64,000 nucleotides of DNA, taken from positions 308,117,724 through 308,181,723 of the forward strand of contig CM030361.1 in the NCBI GenBank assembly GCA_017893485.1. The letters run 5' to 3'. A program made the translations under genes and the position numbers. The notes under the pieces were generated by a model. The model was given only the letters and a program-made list of their open reading frames with translations, was not told where the DNA came from and made no database searches. Below, piece after piece: positions 45,300-56,300 of this stretch. The stretch comes from Hemerocallis citrina. Lineage: Eukaryota; Streptophyta; Magnoliopsida; Asparagales; Asphodelaceae. Within the stretch, counting starts at the first letter, position 1; the number at the start of each line of letters is the position of its first letter.

Positions 45300-47560
45300 A
45301 TTTATGGCGTGGCATCATCTGGGCCTTCGATCAAGATGGAGCGCGAATTTCGGAACGATCAGACGCCTCCTGCTCCTCGGAAGGATTTTTTCCCAAAAAC
45401 GAGGGTCGGCACTCCGTCACCCCGGCCCGGATGCGTTGCGCCGCGGTTCGAGGGGTCGGCGAGTTGGTTCGAATGGTCGGTACCTCGGTTCGGATCATCC
45501 GAGGTACGTGGCACCATCTAGACCGTCCATCTTTAGCGGGGATCCCAATAGAACGCTATCTTGTCGTTTTGTGGACGTGGCAAGATCTGGGACGTCCATC
45601 ATGACGAGCGCGCTTTCCTACGAGATCCAACGGCTCCTGAGGGTCGGAAGGGTTTTTTCCCAAAAACGAGGGTCGGTACCTCGGCACCGCGGCCCGGATG
45701 CGTAGCACCGCGGCTAGGGGGGTCGGCGACTCGGTTGGAAGGGTCGGTACCCCAGCACCACGGCCCGGATGCGTAGCGCCGCGGCTAGGGGGGTCGGCGA
45801 CCCGGTTGGAAGGGTCGGTACCCCAGCACCACGGCCCGGACGCGTAGCGCCGCGGCTAGGGGGGTCGGCGACCTGGTTGGAAGGGTCGGTGCCTCGGTTC
45901 AAAGCATCCGAGGTACGTGGCATCATCTAGGCCGTCCATCTTTGGCGTGGATCCCCATAAAATGCTATCTTGTCGTTTTGTGGACGTGGCAAGATCTGGG
46001 ACGTCCATCATGACGAGCGCGCTTTCCTACGAGATCCAACGGCTCCTGAGGGTCGGAAGAATTTTTTCCCAAAAACGAGGGTCGGTACCTCGGCACCGCG
46101 GCCCGGATGCGTAGCACCGCGGCTAGGGTGGTCGGCGACTCGGTTGGAAGGGTCGGTACCCAGCAACACGGCCCGGATGCGTAGCGCCGCGGCTAGGGGG
46201 GTCGGCGACCCGGTTGGAAGGGTCGGTACCCCAGCACCACGGCCCGGATGCGTAGTGCCGCGGCTAGGGGTGTCGACGACTCGGTTGGAAGGGTCGGTCC
46301 CTCGGTTCGGATCATCCGAGGTACGTGGCGTCATCTAGGCCGCCCATCTCTGGCGTGGATCCCCATAAAACGCTATCTTGTCGTTTTGTCGACGTGGCAA
46401 GATCTGGGCCGTCTATCTGGGCGCGCATCACGAGGATGGGGTTCAGATCACGAGAAAACGCTATCTTGTCGTTTTGTGGGCGTGGCGCAATCTGAACCGT
46501 TCATCAGATCCTGACGCGAATTTTGGAGAGATCCGACGGTGATTTTGATTCGGGAGGATTTTTTGCCAAAAACGAGGGTCGGTATCTCGTCACCTCGGTC
46601 CGCATACCTCGCGCTGTTTGCCGGGCGCGGAGTTGGGTATTTTTGGGCGAACTTGGTGGCTCGGCTCGGTGGGCCGGAGGCCGAGTCGTTTACTTGTCTT
46701 CTTGATGGTTCCGCCATTCCGTATTAAGTGGCTCGGTTGCTCGGCTGAGCTGTTCGGTAGCTCGACCGACCAAGCCGATGGCAAGCGGTTCGGAAGGTCT
46801 GCGTGGACGGATCTGGGCCGTTCATTTTGGCACGCATCACGAGGATGGGGTTCAGATCACGAGAAAACGCTATCTTGTCGTTTTGTGGGCGTGGCGCAAT
46901 CTGAACCGTTCATCAGATCCTGACGCGAATTTTGGAGAGATCCGACGGTGTTTTTGATTCGGGAGGATTTTTTGCCAAAAACGAGGGTCGGTATCTCGTC
47001 ACCTCGGTCCGCGTACCTCGCGCTGTTTGCCGGGCGCGGATTTGGGTATTTTTGGGCGAACTCGGTGGCTCGGCTCGGTGGGCCGGAGGCCGAGTCGTTT
47101 ACTTGTCTTCTTGATGGTTCCGCCATTCCGTATTAAGTGGCTCGGTTGCTCGGCTGAGCTGTTCGGTAGCTCGACCGACCAAGCCGATGGCAAGCGGTTT
47201 GGAAGGTCTGCGTGGACGGATCTGGGCCGTTCATTTTGGCACGCATCACGAGGATGGGGTTCAGATCACGAGAAAACGCTATCTTGTCGTTTTGTGGGCG
47301 TGGCGCAATCTGAACCGTTCATCAGATCCTGACGCGAATTTTGGAGAGATCCGACGGTGTTTTTGATTCGGGAGGATTTTTTGCCAAAAACGAGGGTCGG
47401 TATCTCGTCACCTCGGTCCGCGTACCTCGCGCTGTTTGCCGGGCGCGGATTTGGGTATTTTTGGGCGAACTCGGTGGCTCGGTCACTGAGCGTTTCGTTC
47501 GATAGCTCGGCTCATTAGACCGGTGGCCGGGTCGCAACTTGTGTTTTTTGGGGAGTTCCG
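45300..47560. repeat. 409-bp tandem array upstream of the antisense genes
   Basis: The core AACG(C)TATCTTGTCGTTTTGTGG recurs at 45552, 45961, 46369, 46457, 46866 and 47275; the spacing is 408-409 bp except for one 88-bp step. The first units contain three copies each of an internal subrepeat of about 76 bp (GGCCCGGATGCGTAGCGCCG). The last two full units are nearly identical. Every unit also carries CCAAAAACGAGGGTCGGTA. The array is GC-rich, unlike the LINE around it. Confidence 0.9.
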
Positions 47561-47651
47561 CCATCCCTCTCATACCGCCGCCTCTCTCTTGTAGGGCGTT
47601 TGGGATTCTTAGTGGGCCTTTGGGATTCCCAAGGAGGCCCGTTATCAGTTG

Positions 47652-47661
47652 AGGTTATAAG
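47652..47661 (+). promoter_or_regulatory. Possible TATA box of antisense gene 1
   Basis: GGTTATAAGT lies about 210 bp upstream of the antisense gene 1 ATG, after the 409-bp array and before a pyrimidine-rich leader. Position and sequence are only suggestive. Confidence 0.3.
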
Positions 47662-47865
47662 TTACCATTCCTTCACCCCTGAGCTCATTTCTCACTTTTC
47701 ACTCTACGAATTTACTTTTGTTCTCTAAGTCTTCTGCTAGCGGCGCTCTTGCTCCACGGTGTTGTCGTTAGCTGTCGCGTGGGCCAGGCGATTTCCGGCG
47801 AGCATTCTCCGACCGTGAACGTCACTTCAAAGGTTAGTTTGTCTTTGCCTTAGCTTTTTCAAAGG

Positions 47866-50064
47866 ATGTCAAGGGTAAGCTCGGGTAGTGGTGCCTCGTC
47901 CTCGGGCGGTGATGGCGCCGGGGAGAGGAGTAGGGCGGAAGCTCGCAGGAAGGGGAAGCAGATGGCCGAACCGCTGGCTGTCGAGTCGAGGGTCGGGAAG
48001 AAGAAGAGGACAGGGGAGACCCCGCCCCCCATGGTGGGGGTGATTGTGGAGAACCCGAAACGAGCTCCCGAGATAGGACAATATCCTTCCGTCCTGTCCG
48101 GGCATTCGGGAGTCAGGCAGTACGAGGGTGATCTTCTGGAGAAAGCGATCTACGGAAAGTCGAAGATCGTCGAGGAGCCTAATCCGTTCCATCCCTCCGA
48201 AGCTGACGAGCTCATTTCGTCGTTGACCGAGAAGGATCTTCTTCGGATCAGGAAGGCTTTCGCTATCCCGTCGGAGTACAAGCTGATGGTCGCTGGCCCC
48301 GGGGTGCGAGCAAACACTAAGTTGCCTTCGTCGGACATGTGCATGTTTGACGTCGACTCCTTGAACGCGGGACTGCGTTTTCCGCTGCACCCTTTCATAC
48401 TTCAGATCCTCGGCTGGTATTGTCTCGCCCCTACTCAGTTCAGTCCAAACACTTGGCGTCATGTGAACGCATTCTTGCTTCAGTGTCACCGAGCCGAGGT
48501 AGCGCCGGATCTGTCAGTTTTCCGGGGCCTCTATCGGATAAACAAGCAACACGGCTCGGAGTACCGGTACTATTTGGGGCCGAGGAGAGGTGTTAAGATT
48601 GTAGAGAATCCCGACTCTCTTAAGGGTTGGAGGGAGAAGTATTTTATCGTAAGGGGCGAAGCGATTTGGCACATTCCGTCCCGGTGGAAGGTGGAAGTGC
48701 CGAAATTTGCGCGGGGCGACCCCGCACTATCTGAGGCCGAGGAGGAGGTAGCGAGGAGGATCACGGCCCTTCCGGTACTGAGTTGGAGGGAGTTGACCGA
48801 AGAGGTGTTGTTCGGGTCCGGACTAAGCCCCATCGACCCGAGTACGCTCTTGACATCTCATTCATTTTTTTTTCTAAGTCTTCAATTCGTCTGTTTTGAT
48901 TCGGTTTTCTCCCCCTTTTTTTTTTTTGTTGATGCAGAGTCGATGAAGATTGACTTTAAAGCTATGATGGCCGATAGGTCCAAGCTGACCGGGACCAGAA
49001 AAAGGAAGAGGGCGGCCGAGGGTGCGTCTTCGGGTGTTCAGCCCGCGGTCGCCACTAACGTTGCTCCGCCTCCCCCGGCTACCGAGGTGCCTTCGGAGGT
49101 ACTGGTGGTGGAGGAAACCTCGGCCCCTGTCGCCCCGTCCGTGAACGAGGGTGTCTTTGATGTCAATGCGGCGCTGGCGCTCGAGCCTCCCCCATTGACT
49201 CAGAATGCCGAGGAAATCCTGACCGAGCAGCACAAGCAGTTGTTTGTGCCGAACTGGCTGGTGAGGAATCATGATGGTTTCCTCGGCAACTCGCAGATGT
49301 CAATGCAGGTCGTCAAACACTTGGCGACCCCGAAGGATAAGGCCGCGCTGAATGCGGGGAGGGTCGGCGACGACACTTACGAAGTCGCCCGGGGGCTTGT
49401 TTCGGTAAGTGTTCGCAAATTTCTTCAAGTTTGTTACTCGGTGCGTACTTCGTACTTATCGTTGTCTTTGTAGGCCACCGTTCACTTCGGCCATCTCATG
49501 GAGGCGTTCGCCGCACAGGAGAAGGAGCTGAAGTCCGCCAGCGAGAAAGACAGGCTGGCGAAGGTCCGGGCGGTCAAGGATCTCGAGGCCGAGCAGAGGC
49601 GGGCTGAGGCTCTGGACGTTCGGGTGGCCGACCTTACCGCCGACCTGAAGAAAGCGAAGGAGGGCCTCGAAGCGGAGTCCGCCAAAGCTGCCAAGGCCGC
49701 CCAAGATCTTGCCGCGGCATTGAAGTCCTTGGCCGACGAGAAGGCGGAGAGGGAGGCGCAGGCCGCGAGGATCCGGGCGGAGGTCGAAGCCGAGATTGAG
49801 GCAGAGGCGAAGAAACATATGGCTGAGAACATGGAGCGATCCTACCAGACGGCCCTGGACCATGTCCAGGCTCGTGTCCCCGGCTTCGAGCGAGTCGGCT
49901 ATCAACTGTGGCCCGGGTCGCCCGCGGACGACGAGGAGGGGGATGCCGAGGACAAGGTCGAAGGCGAAGACGGAGGGGGAGAGGACGACCCGGCTAAGGG
50001 AGAGATCGAGGGACCGCCCGTCGATGCGTCCGGGGTGGGAGCGGAGACGCAGGTGGACCCTTGA
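47866..50064 (+). CDS. Tat antisense gene 1: putative gypsy-type transposon family protein (3 exons)
   Basis: Exons 47866-48841, 48938-49404 and 49474-50064 give 2,034 nt (677 aa). Intron 1 (96 bp, gtacgc...gatgcag) keeps the frame and has no stop, so unspliced RNA also reads through; intron 2 (69 bp, gtaagt...tttgtag) has a stop if retained. After a basic, low-complexity N-terminus, residues about 145-265 (CMFDVDSLNAGLRFPLHPFI, LAPTQFSPNTWRHVNAFLLQ, GWREKYFIVRG) match, from memory, the family named putative gypsy type transposon (PF04195). A Pro/Ala-rich linker and an Ala/Glu/Lys coiled coil (exon 3), then an acidic tail, follow. Function is unknown; its position antisense between pol and the 3' LTR is known for Tat-lineage extra ORFs. 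No disabling mutation is seen. Confidence 0.8.
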
Positions 50065-50227
50065 TTCTTTCGTTAAATCTTTTTGTAGTTTCTGTTCTGC
50101 TTTTTCTTCCGAGCTTTGTAACGCCTTTTGCGGACTGGCCACCGCTTTTTGATAAATGAAAAAACGTTTTGTCTTTGAAATTGTCTAAGTGTTTGGTTCG
50201 GTCGTAGGGTAGGCCCCCGTCACTACG

Positions 50228-50917
50228 ATGGCTCGGCGACAAGTAGAGCTGTTCCATCTATCTCTCGTGAAACGCCTTGAGGGCGAGATCGACCTGACGA
50301 GGAGGATGCTGTACAATATGGAGATGAAGAACGGGGATCTGTTGGCCGAAGTGTACCACTTGCGGATAGCCGAAGCCGAGCTATTTTCTAAGGAAGAAGA
50401 ATTGGCTTCTGTTTTGGCCGAACGAGATGAGCTCGTGAAGAAGGTCGAGCATTTGCAAAGGGTGACAGTCGACAAGAGTATCGAGGTGACCCATCTGCGT
50501 CGCGTCATATCTGACAGCGCCGAATACCCTGGATCGGCGAAGCTTCCTCGGTTCAAAATTGTCGTGAAGGACGAGGCACTGAAGGACCGGATCGTCGAAT
50601 TGGAGGAGGAGGTCGCTCGGCTCAAGCCTCAGCCGGTGAGGGCCAACGTCCGGAGCACCTCGTGTACCCGCGAAGAGATCGAGCGAGGTATCACGTTCTA
50701 TCAAGCGGCGTCCCGGACTCCTATCATCGGGGCGTCAGCCGCCGATGCACAAAGTGGTGTGGCGGTGTCTTCAAGTGGCGCTTCGGTTGGGGCGACTGTG
50801 AGGCTCAGCGGTGAAGGGGCGTCCCGGTTCGTCGGCCTGGAGACGAGCTCGGAGGCTAAGAAGCGCCGACCCAAAGTGTCGTTGAACCGGAGTGTCCCCC
50901 TTCCTCGGAGGAAATGA
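50228..50917 (+). CDS. Tat antisense gene 2: coiled-coil protein, 229 aa
   Basis: The ORF starts MARRQVELFHLSLVKRLEGE 163 bp after gene 1 and is predicted coiled coil over about residues 10-140 by its heptad-like Leu/Glu/Lys pattern, with a basic C-terminus (KKRRPKVSLNRSVPLPRRK). An AATAAA signal lies at 50986-50991. It may be a separate gene or a downstream exon group of gene 1; no family was recognised. The clean reading frame and GC-rich codons like those of gene 1 support real coding. Confidence 0.55.
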   Translation: MARRQVELFHLSLVKRLEGEIDLTRRMLYNMEMKNGDLLAEVYHLRIAEAELFSKEEELASVLAERDELVKKVEHLQRVTVDKSIEVTHLRRVISDSAEYPGSAKLPRFKIVVKDEALKDRIVELEEEVARLKPQPVRANVRSTSCTREEIERGITFYQAASRTPIIGASAADAQSGVAVSSSGASVGATVRLSGEGASRFVGLETSSEAKKRRPKVSLNRSVPLPRRK

Positions 50918-51109
50918 GCGGGTCATGCCTTCTAATATTTTGTTGAACTCGCTGTTGTAATCTTTTTGTAAACTCGTCCAAGTCATTAATAAAATTGGGG
51001 TCGATTTATCCGAAGTGTCTTCTATTGGCTGTTCGTCGAGTCTTTTGTCGCAATTCTGATCCTGTCGCTCGGCTATTGACGCCCGTCGATGTGGGGTGTC
51101 TACAACCGT

Positions 51110-51600
51110 TGGATGGTGGCGCGAATCCAGAGGCAGGCACAAGTCCCAAGAAAACGTTATCTTGTCGTTTTGTGGGCACGTGGCACTACTGGATCCACTC
51201 ATCACGCTTTGGCACACAATTTGAGAGGATCTAACGGCGAGTTGACCTCGGGGTGATTTTTTCCCAAAACGAGGGTCGGTACCTCGTCAGCTCGGCACAA
51301 TTGATGGCCGAAACGAATTCTCCAACAATGTGTTGTTCTGACTCCGCCGTTCGGCTCTTGGTGCCGATCGTCGTGGGGTGTCCATAACCGTCGGATGGGG
51401 GCACGAATCCAGAGGCAGGCACGAGTACCAAGAAAACGTTATCTTGTCGTTTTGTGGGCACGTGGCACTACTGGATCCACTCATCACGCTTTGGCACACA
51501 ATTTGAGAGGATCTAACGGCGAGTTGACCTCGGGGTGATTTTTTCCCAAAACGAGGGTCGGTACCTCGTCAGCTCGGCACAGTCTACGGTCGGGACGGGT
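51110..51600. repeat. Two-copy repeat with the 409-bp array core motif
   Basis: Two roughly 280-bp units contain AAAACGTTATCTTGTCGTTTTG at about 51151 and 51433 and CCCAAAACGAGGGTCGGTAC at about 51256 and 51545, the same cores as the array upstream of gene 1. They lie downstream of gene 2 in the same orientation. Confidence 0.85.
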
Positions 51601-51659
51601 TCCGGATCGTTTAAGGACGAGTCGGAGAGATAGAGTCGAGCCGGAGGAAGGATCCGGTC

Positions 51660-53169
51660 GTTAGATTAGTTTGAGGGATGTAGGAGCAGTTTCGAATGGC
51701 GAGCTACTTCTAGTCCGCTTAGGAGCGGACTTGCGAAGCCAAATCGAGCCAAGTGTTGGACTCCGATCCATTCAACGGCTGCAGGAGCCATTTCGACAGG
51801 CGGTCTGCCCCCGGCCCGTCTGAAGACGGGCCGAGTAGGAAGAGTCGAGCCGAGTGCTGGACTCCGAACCATTGTGTGATAAGTTTGAGAGATGCAGGAG
51901 CAGTTTCGAATGGCGAGCTACTTCTAGTCCGCTTAGGAGCGGATTTGCGAAGCAAAAATCGAGCCAAGTGTTGGACTCCGATCCATTCAACGGCTGCAGG
52001 AGCAATTTCGAACGGCGATCTGCCCCCGGCCCGTCTGAGGACGGGCCGAGTAGGAAGAGTCGAGCCGAGTGCTGGACTCCGAACCATTGTGTGATAAGTT
52101 TGAGAGATGCAGGAGCAGTTTCGAATGGCGAGCTACTTCGAGTCCGCTTAGGAGCGGATTTGCGAAGCAAAATCGAGCCAAGTGTTGGACTCCGATCCAT
52201 TCAACGGCTGCAGGAGCAATTTCGAACGGCGATCTGCCCCCGGCCCGTCTGAGGACGGGCCGAGTAGGAAGAGTCGAGCCGAGTGCTGGACTCCGAACCA
52301 TTGTGTGATAAGTTTGAGAGATGCAGGAGCAGTTTCGAATGGCGAGCTACTTCTAGTCCGCTTAGGAGCGGATTTGCGAAGCAAAATCGAGCCAAGTGTT
52401 GGACTCCGATCCATTCAACGGCTGCAGGAGCAATTTCGAACGGCGATCTGCCCCCGGCCCGTCTGAGGACGGGCCGAGTAGGAAGAGTCGAGCCGAGTGC
52501 TGGACTCCGAACCATTGTGTGATAAGTTTGAGAGATGCAGGAGCAGTTTCGAATGGCGAGCTACTTCTAGTCCGCTTAGGAGCGGATTTGCGAAGCAAAA
52601 ATCGAGCCAAGTGTTGGACTCCGATCCATTCAACGGCTGCAGGAGCAATTTCGAACGGCGATCTGCCCCCGGCCCGTCTGAGGACGGGCCGAGTAGGAAG
52701 AGTCGAGCCGAGTGCTGGACTCCGAACCATTGTGTGATAAGTTTGAGAGATGCAGGAGCAGTTTCGAATGGCGAGTTACTTCTAGTCCGCTTAGGAGCGG
52801 ATTTGCGAAGCAAAATCGAGCCAAGTGTTGGACTCCGATCCATTCAACGGCTGCAGGAGCAATTTCGAACGGCGATCTGCCCCCGGCCCGTCTGAGGACG
52901 GGCCGAGTAGGAAGAGTCGAGCCGAGTGCTGGACTCCGAACCATTGTGTGATAAGTTTGAGAGATGCAGGAGCAGTTTCGAATGGCGAGTTACTTCTAGT
53001 CCGCTTAGGAGCGGATTTGCGAAGCAAAATCGAGCCAAGTGTTGGACTCCGATCCATTCAACGGCTGCAGGAGCAATTTCGAACGGCGATCTGCCCCCGG
53101 CCCGTCTGAGGACGGGCCGAGTAGGAAGAGTCGAGCCGAGTGCTGGACTCCGAACCATTGTGTGATAAG
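51660..53169. repeat. 214-215-bp satellite-like tandem array, seven copies
   Basis: Units start near 51670, 51883, 52098, 52312, 52526, 52741 and 52955. Each unit is a diverged dimer of about 107 bp halves (GCAGGAGCAGTTTCGAATGG versus GCAGGAGCAATTTCGAACGG, both ending GGACTCCGA-CCATT). Each half carries a different hairpin: TCCGCT-TAGG-AGCGGA and GGCCCGTC-TGAG-GACGGGCC. The last five copies are almost identical. In element orientation the array is the 3' UTR just after pol. Confidence 0.95.
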
Positions 53170-53332
53170 GGAATTAGAGGCGGAAGTACGCGATAATGTA
53201 AAGAAAAACTTTATTTATTTATTAATATCTAATGGTCGGCTGCTTCTAAAGTTGCTAGCCGTTTATTACAATGAAAAAGAACAAAGGAAAAATTACTAGT
53301 AGCAGGAGTGGTTGCCCGACATCTCGAGTTAC

Positions 53333-56300
53333 TTAGATAGGCGGGGTTGCCTTCTCAAGGTATTTCAAAAGATGGTCGGCGTTCCAAGTCCTGGGAATTT
53401 CTCTACCCTCAAGGTCTTCTAGCTTGTACGCACCGGGGCGGATCACTTTGGACACTTTGTACGGTCCCTCCCAATTTGGGGCCAATTTGCTCTTCTGTCC
53501 GGGGAACGAAATGGCCAGTTTTCGGAGGACCAGGTCCCCCTCTTTCAAGTCGGTTGGGCGGACCCGTTTGTTGTAGGCGAGTTCGATTCTTCTTCGGTAA
53601 CCTTGCTGCCGTATGGCGGCTCTTTCCCGAATCTCGTCTACCAAATCTAGGCTCGTTCTGAGCTCCCTGGCATTCTGTTCTTCTTCGAAGGCAATCAGGC
53701 GAGGAGAGGGTATTCCAACTTCTAGTGGGATGAGGGCCTCGGACCCATAGGTGAGATTGAACGGACTCTCGCCCGTCGGGATCCGCTTCGTGGTTCGGTA
53801 ATTCCACAACACATTGGGCAGCTGATCGACCCACAATCCCTTGGAGCATTTGTCGAGTCTCTTCTTGATGCCGGAGAGGATCTGTCGGTTGGCATTCTCG
53901 GCTTGGCCATTTGACTGGGGATGAGAGACTGAGGAGAAGCGGTGCTGTATAGCTAGGTCTTGACATAAGGCTCGGAAGGCAGCCCCAGCGAACTGCGTAC
54001 CGTTATCCGTAACTACGACTCGGGGAACACCGAAACGACAGATTACACTTTTCCAGAAGAATTGGACGACTCTATGTTCGGTAATTGTAGCCAGGGGCTC
54101 GGCCTCGACCCATTTCGAGAAATAGTCGACTGCCACGACTAGAAATTTCAACTGTCCGGGGGCCGGTGGAAATGGCCCGAGTAGATCCATCCCCCACATT
54201 GCAAAGGGGATCGGACTCGACAAGGAGGAGAGTGGTGCTTGTGGAAGGCGTCGGATGTCGGAATACTTCTGACAGGAGGTGCATTGTCGAACGTGTCGTT
54301 CGGCGTCCCGTAGGAGAGTGGGCCAGTAATACCCGTAGTTTAACACTTTACGTGCCAAGGCTCTGGAGCCGGAGTGGGCTCCGCCGATGCCCTCATGGAG
54401 CTCTTGCAGGGCGTAATCGGCTTGCCCGGGGGAGAGGCATCTTAGGTAGGGTCGACCATCCACCTGGGTGAAGGAGCGCTTATACAGAACGCCTTCGACC
54501 ATTATGTAACGCTCGGCCCGGGTCCTTATCTTTCGGGCTTCCTTCGGATCCCTTGGTAGGAGTCCGTCTCTTAAAAACTCGACGAGGGGCTTCATCCAAT
54601 TGTCTTCGAGGGGGAGCGGCAGTGTTTCGACGGAGTTGAAAGCCTCGTCCTCTATGCTGGGCTTGAGGAGGACTTCTATCAGAACGGTTTGCTCGAGGCC
54701 TTGCAGGGATGAGGAAGCTAGTTTGGACAGGGCGTCGGCCTGGGCATTTTCCTCTCTGGGGATTCTTCGGATGAGGGCCTCGTCGAAGAGCGCCATGAGG
54801 CTCTTCACTTTGGCCAAGTACTTTACCATTCTGTCATCGCGGGCTTCATATTCGCCGAGGACCTGGTTGACGACCAATTGAGAGTCGCTGAAGATCTGCA
54901 GGCGTCGCGCCCCTGCGTTTCGGGCCATCCCGAGGCCGGCTATGAGTGCCTCGTATTCGGCTTCGTTATTCGAGGCTTTAAAGTTTATCCGGAGGGAATA
55001 TTGAAGGACAAAGTCGTCTGGGCCCGCCAGGATGACTCCAGCCCCGCTCCCCTCGTTGCAAGAGGATCCATCGACATATACAGACCAGACAGGCGGTCCC
55101 TTCGTCGTCTGCTCGGAGTCGGGGATAGTCGTCTCAACTATGAATTCGGCCAGCGCCTGCGCCTTGATTGCGGTCCGAGGCTGATAAGTAATATCATGTT
55201 GGCTCAGCTCGATCGACCACTTCATGAGGCGGCCGGAAGTCTCTGGCTTGTGAAGGATCTGTTTCAACGGCTGGTCGGTAAGGACGACCACGGAATGAGA
55301 CTGGAAGTATGGCCGAAGCTTTCTTGCAGCCATTATCAGGGCGTAGGCTATTTTCTCAATTTTCGGGTACCGGAGCTCGGCGTCCCGGAGCACTTTGCTG
55401 ACGTAGTAAATGGGCTTTTGAGTTCTTTCTTCCTCCCTGACTAAGACCGCACTTAGTGTCTGTTCCGAGGCTGCCAAGTAGAGGTAGAGGGGCTCGCCCG
55501 GTATGGGTTTGCTGAGCAGAGGCGGGTTGACGAGGTAAGCTTTAAGCTGGTCGAAGGAATCTTGTTGCGGCTGCCCCCACTCGAACCCCTTAGTCCCCCT
55601 CAGGGCTTTGAAGAACGGGAGGCATTTCTCTCCGGACTTCGACAAAAAGCGCCCAATGGCGGCTAAACGACCTGTCAGTTTCTGAACTTCTTTGACGTTT
55701 CTGGGCGGGGCCATGTCTAGTATGGCCCTGATCTTCTCCGGATTTGCCTCTATTCCTCGTTGGCTGACCATAAAGCCGAGGAACTTGCCCGATGAGACGC
55801 CGAACGCACACTTGTTCGGGTTGAGTCTCATATTGTGCTTTCTCAAAACATCGAACGCTTCTTGGAGGTCGGTCTCATGATCAACGCCTCGGATGCTTTT
55901 CACAAGCATGTCGTCCACGTAGACTTCCATGTTCCGACCGATCTGGGCCTGGAATACCTTGTTGACGAGACGTTGATACGTTGCCCCTGCGTTCTTCAGG
56001 CCGAACGGCATGACTCTGTAACAATAGAGTCCTTGGTCCGTTACAAAAGACGTCTTCGGAATATCCGGGGGGAACATCCTTATCTGATTGTAACCCGAGA
56101 AAGCATCCATGAAGCTGAGGAGCTCATGTCCCGAGGTTGCGTCAATCAGAGTGTCGATGCTCGGCAGAGGGAAGGGATCTTTAGGGCAGGCCTTGTTGAG
56201 GTCAGTGAAATCAATACAGATTCTCCATGTCCCATTGGATTTCTTCACCATGACTACGTTGGACAACCACTCCGGATAATTCACTTCCTGTATGAATCGG

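Noticed and set aside
45300..47560. ORFs of 60-122 aa on both strands of the 409-bp array
   Set aside because: They recur with the repeat period and lack any conserved domain.
52236..52285. Hammerhead-ribozyme-like CTGAGGA in the 214-bp repeat
   Set aside because: The core word fits CUGANGA, but no stem II followed by GAAA can be formed; the word is better explained as the loop of the GGCCCGTC/GACGGGCC hairpin.
51660..53169. Many overlapping 79-142-aa ORFs on both strands
   Set aside because: They repeat with the 214-bp array and have no start or motif context; they are products of tandem repetition.
51660..53169. CRISPR-like regularly spaced array
   Set aside because: Units are continuous tandem repeats without unique spacers, in a plant retrotransposon.
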